Origin: Acidimicrobiia bacterium UBA6912
Lineage (GTDB): Bacteria; Actinomycetota; Acidimicrobiia; Spongiisociales; UBA5794
DNA: 6,592 nt
NCBI GenBank assembly: GCA_002450985.1
Contig: DKBA01000012.1
Location: 5,297 to 11,888, forward strand
Reading direction: 5' to 3'
Part shown: positions 1 to 5,409 of the stretch, one piece after another
Layout: the number at the start of each line of letters is the position of its first letter
Position numbering within the stretch: position 1 is the stretch's first letter
Notes under the pieces: model-generated
Databases searched by the model: none
What the model saw: only the letters and a program-made list of their open reading frames with translations
What the model was told of the DNA's origin: nothing
Program-made: the position numbers and the translations under genes

Positions 1-1133
1 TCCCGCTCGGGCGTGATGACCGCGATTCCGAGGGGCTCCGGCACACGGACACCGGCGTCGCGCATCATCCGCATCAGGTAGTCCTCGCGCTCGACCAGGC
101 GGCGCACGTTCTGGAAGCGGGATTCGTCCTCGAGGCGGCCGTACAGCAGGGCCCGGCCGAGTTTGTACCAGCGGTCGGAGCGGAGGTGGCTCGCAGCGTA
201 GAGCTTGCCGAACAGGGCGGGCGCCGTGTGTGCGGTGCGCGCCGTCTCGCCGGCGACGGTCATCCGCATCGGCGTCGATCCAGCGGAGTCCGCGAGGCCG
301 ACCGGCGTGACCGCGTCGACCTCGATGCCGAGCTGGTCTGCGAGTGCCGATCGGATCGCATCGCCACGAGGTCCGCCGAGGTCGAGGTGAGCGGTGCGCC
401 CTCGCTGGAACCCGACGGGGAACACGCGTTCCGGACAGAAGAACAGGAAGCCCGCAGAGGTCACTGCGGCCGCCAGCGCCGCGCCGAACAGGGGGTCGGT
501 CGGGTACTCGACGGCGAGATACAGTCTGCTGACCGCAAACAGCACGACGGCGGCGGCTGCGACCACCCCGACCCTGAGCCGGTTGCGGACGCCGGGCACG
601 AGCGCGTAGGACGCGCCGACGAGCACGACGGTCAACTGGGCCACCGGAAGGGACGGATGACTGAAGCCCTCCCATGGCGCCAGCTGCTCGAGCATCCACG
701 GACGCGAGCGGGGGATCTTGTCCGCCACCGCCATGACGATGTAGCTGGTGGCCATCAGCGCACCGAAGTAGACGAGCAGGTGGCGGAAGCGTCGTGCCGC
801 CACGAGCAACGCCATCGTCGCCCACCCCACCACGGGTACGGCCCACACGTAGCCGATGGTGTGGATCGCCTCGAACGAGGAAGTGACCCAACTCACCCGG
901 TGATCGGCGATCCACCGAAGGACGGCGCCTTCCCGCTCGTTGAACCAGATGCCGACCTGTTCCAGGTAGAAGACACCGACGAACCAGAAGGCGACGGCAA
1001 CGGCGGCCGAGGCGATGAGGATCCAGCTCGTGCGAGAGAACTCCCTAGGCAGGGGCGGCGGCTCTCCGACCGGCCGCCGCCGGCGGCCATGTTCGTCGAC
1101 GGCCGTGTGCGGGGTACGCGCCGTCGCCGTCAC
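1..1133 (-). CDS. PAP2-like / kinase-like multidomain membrane protein, N-terminal 377 aa (partial, runs off left edge)
   Basis: Reading the minus strand from a GTG at 1133 gives one open frame to the window edge. Residues 1-35 are a basic, proline-rich cytosolic leader. Hydrophobic segments lie near 37-57, 96-113, 119-137, 164-181, 187-207 and 215-232, the usual six-helix PAP2 layout. The PAP2 third motif is recognisable as SRLYLAVEYPTD (202-213), but the catalytic His is Glu209; the second motif reads PSLP (160-163) instead of PSGH, and the first is a shortened KIPRSRP (139-145). A kinase-like N-lobe follows: a candidate ATP-binding Lys310 in FGKLY, the family-like RLEDESRF (333-340), and candidate helix-C glutamates at 348/350 before AGVRVPEPLG. 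From memory, actinobacterial proteins with this order often continue into an MprF/UPF0104 flippase-like domain, which would lie outside the window. The start was chosen because GTGA overlaps the upstream stop, implying translational coupling. An active phosphatase is unlikely. The domain call is fairly sure; substrate and function are unknown. Confidence 0.8.
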   Translation of the reverse strand, partial: MTATARTPHTAVDEHGRRRRPVGEPPPLPREFSRTSWILIASAAVAVAFWFVGVFYLEQVGIWFNEREGAVLRWIADHRVSWVTSSFEAIHTIGYVWAVPVVGWATMALLVAARRFRHLLVYFGALMATSYIVMAVADKIPRSRPWMLEQLAPWEGFSHPSLPVAQLTVVLVGASYALVPGVRNRLRVGVVAAAAVVLFAVSRLYLAVEYPTDPLFGAALAAAVTSAGFLFFCPERVFPVGFQRGRTAHLDLGGPRGDAIRSALADQLGIEVDAVTPVGLADSAGSTPMRMTVAGETARTAHTAPALFGKLYAASHLRSDRWYKLGRALLYGRLEDESRFQNVRRLVEREDYLMRMMRDAGVRVPEPLGIAVITPER

Positions 1134-1819
1134 GGCGATACCGCCGGATCGCGCGGCGGTGTCGATTCGCGACGTGATGCCGGAGGCCGGCGCCACACCA
1201 TCACGACCTCACCGCGTCCGACCAGCGTCATCGTGATGAAGGCGGCGACCAGCATGCTGTACAGCACGAACGACATCGTGGGGCTGATGATGGAGACGGC
1301 GAGGCTCGGGACGAGGAACAGCATGTACGCAAGGCCCATGCGTTTCCCGCCGCGCACGAGATCCGGATCGAGATCGGCGGCGACCAGGCGGTGCCCGCCC
1401 GTTGCGTAGGAGAAGATGGCCCAACCCGTGCCGAAGACGGTGATGGTGTTGAGCCCGTAGACGACGGCAGTTGCGGTCGTCGCACCGTGTACCGCAAAGA
1501 GGCCCGTCGAGAAGGGAATCAGCGCGGCAAACATCAAGAACACGATGTTGAGCCAGACGAGGGTGGAGTCGTAACGCTCGATGAGGTCGAACAGCACGTG
1601 GTGGACGAGCCAGAAGACTCCAAGCACGAGGAAGCTCAGCGCGTAGACGGCGAACTCGGGCCACATGTCGAGCAGCGCATCGCCCAGCGAGTCGGTGCCA
1701 GACACGGCGGGGATGCCCAGCCGGAAGACGAGCAGCGTCATCACGATCGCGAAGACGCCGTCGGCCAGGGCAACGAGCCGGGTCGGCGGGATCGGAGCCG
1801 GCGGTGAGACCTCGTCCAT
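1130..1819 (-). CDS. TMEM175-type (DUF1211) integral membrane channel protein, 229 aa
   Basis: The family signature is clear. Residues 14-23, RLVALADGVF, match the TMEM175 R-x3-FSD-x2-F motif of helix 1, with FS replaced by LA while Arg14, Asp20 and Phe23 are kept. Helix 2 carries FWLVHH (69-74), and helix 3 has WLN (89-91) and LIPFSTGLF (100-108), all typical of the bacterial family. Six hydrophobic segments lie near 15-35, 56-77, 86-108, 114-137, 162-178 and 180-200; the last 25 residues are charged and cytosolic. Bacterial homologues are K+-permeable channels that use a hydrophobic pore constriction and no TVGYG filter; ion selectivity here is inferred only. The ATG at 1819 is preferred over the longer frame from 1918 because homologues begin just before helix 1 and a GAGAG lies 5 bases upstream. 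It is the first gene of a two-gene operon with the PAP2-like protein (4-base overlap) and is divergent from the pore-loop gene at 2096. Confidence 0.85.
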   Translation of the reverse strand: MDEVSPPAPIPPTRLVALADGVFAIVMTLLVFRLGIPAVSGTDSLGDALLDMWPEFAVYALSFLVLGVFWLVHHVLFDLIERYDSTLVWLNIVFLMFAALIPFSTGLFAVHGATTATAVVYGLNTITVFGTGWAIFSYATGGHRLVAADLDPDLVRGGKRMGLAYMLFLVPSLAVSIISPTMSFVLYSMLVAAFITMTLVGRGEVVMVWRRPPASRRESTPPRDPAVSP

Positions 1820-1864
1820 GCAAACTCTCGCGTCCCCACCGTACGAATGGGCGCCGGTCGGGGC

Positions 1865-1880
1865 TAGGGCCCATCGGCAC
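1865..1880 (+). repeat. Copy 1 of a 16-base direct repeat (candidate operator)
   Basis: The sequence is TAGGGCCCATCGGCAC. It matches the copy at 1989-2004 in 15 of 16 positions, differing only at 1872 (C here, G there). It lies about 45 bases upstream of the TMEM175-type start codon, where a promoter or an operator would be expected. Its role as a binding site is inference. Confidence 0.45.
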
Positions 1881-1988
1881 CCCCGGCCGACGACGGTCCG
1901 GCTCGTGGGTTTCGCCACCGGTTGCCCGGAAGCCGACGCTCGATCCGCCCATAGGCCACCCGGGCCCGTGACCGGAGAGTGCGGCGCA

Positions 1989-2004
1989 TAGGGCCGATCG
2001 GCAC
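1989..2004 (+). repeat. Copy 2 of the 16-base direct repeat, containing a palindrome
   Basis: The sequence is TAGGGCCGATCGGCAC. Its core GCCGATCGGC (1993-2002) is a perfect 10-base palindrome, as expected for a dimeric regulator; copy 1 breaks this symmetry at one base. It ends 91 bases before the chosen GTG of the pore-loop gene and just upstream of the TTGATG at 2007. Function is inferred from symmetry, repetition and location only. Confidence 0.45.
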
Positions 2005-2084
2005 TGTTGATGCGGCGGCCGATGCGGGGAAGCTCATGACAGGGGAACGGTTGCGGCGTCGAGGCGGGCCGTGGCCGACGGAAC

Positions 2085-2095
2085 GAGAGGTGATC
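2085..2095 (+). promoter_or_regulatory. Extended Shine-Dalgarno site that decides the start at 2096
   Basis: GAGAGGTGATC lies immediately before GTG 2096. Its AGGTGATC part is complementary to the conserved 3' end of 16S rRNA, and GAGAGG sits 5 bases from the GTG. The earlier in-frame starts at 1979, 2036 and 2090 have no comparable site. Confidence 0.7.
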
Positions 2096-3244
2096 GTGGA
2101 GACCACACTGCGGTGGATCGGATTCGCCGTCGGGGTCGGGCTCGCCGTGGGGACCGTCATCGCAGTCATCAAGACGCTCATCGTGCCTCGAAGGTCGTGG
2201 TCGTTCCTCTCCGGCTGGATCGGCAGGTGGGGCTACAAGGCGTTCTACGGCATCGCGGTTCGGTTTCGGTCGTTCGATCTCGCCGATCGTTTCCTGGGCT
2301 TCCAGGCCCCTGTCGTGGTGATCCTCACGCTGGCGTCGCTGCTCGGCGCGTTCTCACTCGCCTTCGGCCTCATGCTGCTCCCGTGGGCGGACCTGACCCT
2401 GGGCGGGGCGTTGCGCGAGGCCGGCTCCTCGGTGTTCACCCTCGGATTCGTGTCCACCCCGACGCCGATCCCCACGGCGCTCGACGTGCTCGCCGGAGCT
2501 ACGGGGATGATCTTCGTTGCGCTCACCATCGGCTACCTCCCGTCGCTGTACTCCGAGGTGCGGCATCGCGAGACGCTCGTCAAGCAGCTCGAGGTGTGGA
2601 CCGGGAAGCCCTCGTGGGGGCCGGAGATCCTGGCCAGGTTCACGCTGGCCGGTGCGCTCGATCGGTTGCCTCGGTTGCTCAGGGCGTGGGACGTGTGGTG
2701 CGCACGGGTCGCCGATTCACACATGAAGTACCCGGTGTTGACGCACTTCCGGGGCCCACGCGCCCGCAACCACTTCTTGATCGCGCTCCTCGCCATCGCC
2801 GACGCTGCGGCGCTCGACATCGTGCTGCGGCCATCGATGGATCACACCGATGCGCGGCTCTTGCTGCAGCAGGCGGCGTCGTGCCTGCGCGACATCGCCT
2901 ACCCGATGCGGCGCATAGGCACCGAGGAGGCGCACCCGCGTCTCACGAGATCGGAGTTCGAGGACGGATGTTGTCGGCTGGCTGCAGTCCACTACCCGGC
3001 TGAGCGGTCTGCCGCAGATGCGTGGCCTGCCTTTGCGGAGATCCGGGAGTGGTACGCACCGATCGCCTGCCAGCTCCTGTACTGGACGGTGGCAACGCCT
3101 GCGCCGTGGAGTGGCGAGCGGAAGGGCTTCCCGGATGTCGCCGATTGGCCGGAGGCACCGCATGTGTGGTCGGTCGTCCCATCACCCCCGTCGTGGGCGG
3201 GCCGCGACCGTGAGCCGGATCCCTTTCGGTCCAACTTCGGATAG
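2096..3244 (+). CDS. Ion-channel-like pore-loop membrane protein with long cytosolic tail, 382 aa
   Basis: The N-terminal third is membrane: a helix at about 7-25, one at 72-95, a pore-helix-like stretch 103-114 ending in SSVFTLGFV (111-119), then a helix at 129-148. The spacing of helix, pore loop and helix resembles two-helix K+ channels, with TLGFV where TVGYG would be, so the second filter glycine is missing. The LTIGYLPSLYSEVRHRETL segment (143-161) and the conserved-looking block HFRGPRARNHFLIALL (217-232) resemble, from memory, a group of uncharacterised actinobacterial and cyanobacterial channel-like proteins. Residues 150-382 are largely cytosolic and helical with no enzyme motif seen. 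The start GTG has a strong ribosome site; the longer frame from 1979 adds a polar leader without one. It is divergent from the TMEM175-type operon. Channel activity and K+ selectivity are not demonstrated; a sensor or a non-conducting relative is possible. Confidence 0.75.
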   Translation: METTLRWIGFAVGVGLAVGTVIAVIKTLIVPRRSWSFLSGWIGRWGYKAFYGIAVRFRSFDLADRFLGFQAPVVVILTLASLLGAFSLAFGLMLLPWADLTLGGALREAGSSVFTLGFVSTPTPIPTALDVLAGATGMIFVALTIGYLPSLYSEVRHRETLVKQLEVWTGKPSWGPEILARFTLAGALDRLPRLLRAWDVWCARVADSHMKYPVLTHFRGPRARNHFLIALLAIADAAALDIVLRPSMDHTDARLLLQQAASCLRDIAYPMRRIGTEEAHPRLTRSEFEDGCCRLAAVHYPAERSAADAWPAFAEIREWYAPIACQLLYWTVATPAPWSGERKGFPDVADWPEAPHVWSVVPSPPSWAGRDREPDPFRSNFG

Positions 3245-3297
3245 CGTCGCGCCACTGGCATGATCGCCCCTTGTGGTTCGGTCGCCCCAAATCGGCC

Positions 3298-3305
3298 GGA
3301 AGGAG
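3298..3305 (+). promoter_or_regulatory. Strong Shine-Dalgarno site for a short leader ORF
   Basis: GGAAGGAG is one of the best ribosome sites in the window. It is not placed for the 53-residue gene at 3341 (35 bases away) or for ATG 3306 (no spacing). It is spaced 6 bases from GTG 3312, which opens a 10-codon frame. Confidence 0.55.
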
Positions 3306-3311
3306 ATGAGT

Positions 3312-3344
3312 GTGGCCTCGGGCTGCCGTCGGGTTGCATCATGA
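3312..3344 (+). CDS. Possible 10-residue leader peptide coupled to the small membrane protein
   Basis: From GTG 3312 the frame encodes (V/M)ASGCRRVAS and stops at TGA 3342-3344. The stop overlaps the ATG of the next frame as ATGA, the usual form of translational coupling. The strong GGAAGGAG at 3298-3305 has no better-placed start, since the competing GTG at 3310 opens an Arg-rich frame with no protein-like composition. The peptide has no recognisable run of a single amino acid that would suggest classical attenuation. It may only serve to deliver ribosomes to the downstream gene. Existence is inferred from signals, not from homology. Confidence 0.35.
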   Translation: MASGCRRVAS

Positions 3345-3502
3345 TCGTGATCGGGACACTCGTCGCCACGGCGCTGGCGATCATGGCGGGCGCGTTTGGC
3401 TGGGGACGCGCGAACGGCACCCTCTCGGAGACTCCGCAGGAGCGCGTCGACCGCGAGTTCGATCGGATCGTCGCCGCCTTCGGCCGGCACTGGCGCGGCT
3501 GA
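3341..3502 (+). CDS. Small single-helix membrane protein, 53 aa (hypothetical)
   Basis: Residues 2-22 form one clear transmembrane helix, rich in Ile, Val, Ala and Gly and ending in AFGWG. They are followed by a polar linker and a charged amphipathic segment TPQERVDREFDRIVAAFGRHW (31-51), giving an N-anchored protein with a short, probably cytosolic, helical tail. The frame is open back to ATG 3260, giving 80 residues, but that start has no ribosome site and the extra residues look non-coding. The ATG at 3341 overlaps the stop of a 10-codon leader frame. No family is recognised. It sits 96 bases after the pore-loop gene on the same strand and could be co-transcribed with it, perhaps as an accessory subunit; that link is inference from position only. 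Confidence 0.5.
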   Translation: MIVIGTLVATALAIMAGAFGWGRANGTLSETPQERVDREFDRIVAAFGRHWRG

Positions 3503-3536
3503 CCGCCCGCAGGGGATACCGAGAGCGGCCGCAGAT

Positions 3537-3610
3537 CCGGCAGCCCGGGCGTTCCCGACGGTGAACAGGTCGCTTCCCCCCCGGCGCGGGGCCGTGGACC
3601 GGGCTGCCGG
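3537..3610. repeat. 12-base perfect inverted repeat with nested hairpin, upstream of the ABC operon
   Basis: The arms are CCGGCAGCCCGG (3537-3548) and CCGGGCTGCCGG (3599-3610), exact reverse complements separated by 50 bases. Inside is a smaller hairpin CCCCG-GCG-CGGGG (3579-3591). There is no T run after the right arm, so it is not a standard intrinsic terminator. The right arm ends 33 bases before the ATPase start and directly abuts a TATGCT. It could be a regulator-binding pair, a transcript stem that shapes expression, or an atypical terminator for the small gene upstream. Confidence 0.5.
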
Positions 3611-3616
3611 TATGCT
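3611..3616 (+). promoter_or_regulatory. Candidate -10 box for the ABC exporter operon
   Basis: TATGCT fits the TAnnnT form of actinobacterial -10 elements and lies 27 bases upstream of the ATPase ATG. No good -35 is seen about 17 bases further upstream. The right arm of the inverted repeat would occupy the spacer, which is compatible with repression but unproven. Confidence 0.3.
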
Positions 3617-3632
3617 TGCGCGGCGCCGCTCT

Positions 3633-3638
3633 GAGGAG
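3633..3638 (+). promoter_or_regulatory. Shine-Dalgarno site of the ABC ATPase gene
   Basis: GAGGAG lies 5 bases before ATG 3644 and fixes that start. Confidence 0.75.
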
Positions 3639-3643
3639 TTCTG

Positions 3644-4543
3644 ATGCCGGCCGCAATCGAGGTGCGTGACCTCCACAAGCGCTACGGCGAGGTCCAAGCG
3701 GTCGCCGGGATCGACCTCGTGGTGAAGGCCGGGGAGGTGTTTGCGCTCCTCGGGCCGAACGGCGCCGGCAAGTCGACCACCGTCGAGATCCTCGAGGGTC
3801 ATCGCCCCCGCTCGTCGGGTGACGTCACCGTGCTCGGCTACGACCCCGAGACCGGAGGGCGTCGGTTCCGCGAGCGCATCGGCATCGTGCTCCAGGAGCA
3901 GGCCATCGAGAACCAGCTCACCGTCACCGAGGCGCTGCGGGTGTACGGCTCGATGTACCCGCACCCCCGCCGCCCGGCCGAGCTGATCGAGCTGGTGGGG
4001 CTCGGGGAGAAGGCGACCAGCCGCATCCGCACGCTGTCCGGCGGCCAGCGGCGCAGGCTCGAGCTCGCCCTCGGGCTGGTCGGCGATCCCGACCTGCTGT
4101 TTCTCGACGAGCCCACGACCGGCTTCGATCCGTCGGCGCGGCGCCAGGCGTGGACGATCGTCGAGAGCCTGCGCAGCCTCGGGAAGACGATCCTCCTCAC
4201 GACCCACTACATGGACGAGGCCCAGAACCTCGCCGACCGGGTGGCCGTGATCGCCCACGGCGAGATCGTCGCCGAGGGTGCGCCCGACACGCTGGGCGGA
4301 CGGGCCGATGCCTCGTCGCTCATCTCCTTTCGCGTGCCGTCCGGCCCGATCCACCTCCCCGCGGGGATCGAGGTGAGCCCGGGGCCCGACGGGGTCATCC
4401 AGGTACGCACCCCGGATCCCACCCGGGTCCTGCACCGGCTCACATCGTGGGCCCTGGACCGGGGCATCAGCCTCGACGGGCTCACCGTCACCCGCCCCTC
4501 TCTCGAGGACGTGTACCTCGAGCTGACCGGAGGCGAGGAATGA
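3644..4543 (+). CDS. ABC-2 exporter ATP-binding protein (DrrA-like), 299 aa
   Basis: All catalytic motifs of an ABC ATPase are present: Walker A GPNGAGKST (37-45), Q-loop Gln84 in VLQEQAI, signature LSGGQ (131-135), Walker B LLFLDE (151-156) with the D-loop region at 160-163, and the H-loop His188 in TTHYMDEA. The C-terminal extension (about 220-299) ends in RPSLEDVYLELTG, the usual tail of DrrA/CcmA-type subunits that pair with ABC-2 permeases. It hydrolyses ATP at the inner face of the membrane to drive the permease encoded next. It starts the operon, has a good ribosome site, and its stop overlaps the permease start as ATGA. DrrA-type systems export drugs or lipids and related natural-product or antibiotic-resistance substrates; the substrate here cannot be told. 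The family call is very sure. Confidence 0.95.
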   Translation: MPAAIEVRDLHKRYGEVQAVAGIDLVVKAGEVFALLGPNGAGKSTTVEILEGHRPRSSGDVTVLGYDPETGGRRFRERIGIVLQEQAIENQLTVTEALRVYGSMYPHPRRPAELIELVGLGEKATSRIRTLSGGQRRRLELALGLVGDPDLLFLDEPTTGFDPSARRQAWTIVESLRSLGKTILLTTHYMDEAQNLADRVAVIAHGEIVAEGAPDTLGGRADASSLISFRVPSGPIHLPAGIEVSPGPDGVIQVRTPDPTRVLHRLTSWALDRGISLDGLTVTRPSLEDVYLELTGGEE

Positions 4544-5397
4544 GGGCGCGACCGACGCTCGGCCGCCTGGTGTGGCAGCAGATCCGCTACCAGAACACGA
4601 TCTTCTGGCGCACGCCGGCGTCCGCCTTCTTCACCCTGGTGTTTCCGCTCCTGTTCCTGTTCGTGTTCACCCTCGTGTTCGGCAACGACGACATCCCCGA
4701 GCTGGGCGTGACCACCGCCCAGTTCTACGCCCCCTCGCTCGCCGTCTTCGGGGCGGTGTCGGCTACGTACACCAACCTCGCCATCACGACGGCGATCAGT
4801 CGCGACGAGGGGATCCTGAAACGGATCCGCGGTACGCCGCTGCCGCCGTGGGTGTACATCGCCGGCAGGATCGGCTCGGCGACCTATCTCGCCGCCGTGG
4901 CGGCGACGATCATGCTCGGCGTCGGCGTCGCCTTCTACGGCGTGCGGATCTTCGCCGTATCGTTCCCGTCGGTGGTGGTGACCTTCCTCGTCGGCGTCGG
5001 GTGCTTCGCCGCCCTCGGAATGCTGGTCGCCGCCATCGCCCCCAACGGCGACTCGACCCCGGCGATCGCCAACGCAACGCTCCTGCCGTTGGCGTTCATC
5101 TCCGATGTGTTCATCCCGCCCAACGCCAATGCCCCGAGCTGGCTGAGCGTCATCGCCGACATCTTCCCGCTCAAGCACTTCGTCGTTGCGTTCCAGGATG
5201 CGTTCAATCCCGGAGTGGTCGCGGCCAAGCCGTCGTGGCTCGACCACTTCCAGTGGGACCACCTCGGCGTCATGGCCCTGTGGGGCGTCGCCGCGATGGT
5301 GCTCGCCATTCGCTACTTCAAGTGGGAGCCCCGCAGCGGGGAGCGCACGGGGCGGAGGAGGCGGCGACGGAGGGAACCGGTCTCCGAGAGCGCGTGA
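4540..5397 (+). CDS. ABC-2 type exporter permease (DrrB-like), 285 aa
   Basis: It begins with a short amphipathic N-terminus containing LVWQQIRYQNTIFWRTP (10-26), then helix 1 at 28-47. The cytosolic coupling element RDEGILKRIRGTPLP (88-102) is typical of ABC-2 permeases. Further hydrophobic segments lie near 64-86, 106-133, 143-167 and 175-193, with a last helix near 245-263. LPLAFISDVFIPP (182-194) matches the region before the final extracellular loop in this family. The tail carries seven consecutive arginines (272-278) followed by an acidic end. The frame is open far upstream inside the ATPase gene, but the ATG at 4540, overlapping the ATPase stop, gives the normal family length. It should form a homodimer with two copies of the upstream ATPase. 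Direction of transport (export) follows from the family; the substrate is unknown. Confidence 0.92.
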   Translation: MRARPTLGRLVWQQIRYQNTIFWRTPASAFFTLVFPLLFLFVFTLVFGNDDIPELGVTTAQFYAPSLAVFGAVSATYTNLAITTAISRDEGILKRIRGTPLPPWVYIAGRIGSATYLAAVAATIMLGVGVAFYGVRIFAVSFPSVVVTFLVGVGCFAALGMLVAAIAPNGDSTPAIANATLLPLAFISDVFIPPNANAPSWLSVIADIFPLKHFVVAFQDAFNPGVVAAKPSWLDHFQWDHLGVMALWGVAAMVLAIRYFKWEPRSGERTGRRRRRRREPVSESA

Positions 5398-5409
5398 CGT
5401 GTGGCGCGG

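Larger units (their letters stand above)
1820..2095. promoter_or_regulatory. Divergent intergenic control region between the TMEM175-type and pore-loop genes
   Basis: These 276 bases separate the two divergent start codons chosen here and should contain both promoters. No strong sigma-70 type promoter is visible. Weak candidates are a TACGGT (-10-like, minus strand, 1843-1838) and a TTGATG (-35-like, plus strand, 2007-2012) without a convincing partner. The most distinctive content is the 16-base direct repeat annotated separately. The 1979-2095 part is also open in the downstream gene's frame, but it looks like non-coding leader and has no ribosome site for its ATG. Confidence 0.55.

Noticed and set aside
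186..1409. 407-codon plus-strand open frame opposite the PAP2-like and TMEM175-type genes
   Set aside because: Its composition is dominated by Arg, Asp, His and Gly with no domain. It is the antisense of two clear membrane protein genes and results from GC-rich third positions.
1820..1918. 33-codon N-terminal extension of the TMEM175-type gene from ATG 1918
   Set aside because: Homologues start just before helix 1, and the extension crosses the first direct repeat and the likely promoter region.
1209..1952. 247-codon minus-strand frame overlapping the TMEM175-type gene
   Set aside because: Arg-rich out-of-frame reading of the same strand; the TMEM175 frame has the family motifs.
1979..2095. 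Upstream starts (1979, 2036, 2090) for the pore-loop gene
   Set aside because: None has a ribosome site comparable to the one serving GTG 2096, and the added residues are polar and unlike a membrane protein N-terminus.
1980..2919. 13-base match between 1980-1992 and 2907-2919 (TGCGGCGCATAGG)
   Set aside because: One copy lies inside coding sequence, and a match of this length is plausible by chance in GC-rich DNA of this size.
3306..3344. ATG 3306 as start of the leader peptide
   Set aside because: It directly abuts the Shine-Dalgarno site with no spacing; the in-frame GTG 3312 has a normal 6-base spacing.
3182..4435. 417-codon minus-strand open frame opposite the ABC ATPase
   Set aside because: Antisense shadow of a gene with all ABC motifs; no protein-like features.
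4207..5262. 351-codon minus-strand open frame opposite the DrrB-like permease
   Set aside because: Charged, low-complexity translation antisense to a recognised permease.
5398..5409. Bidirectional terminator between the convergent ABC operons
   Set aside because: The 12-base gap contains no inverted repeat or T run.
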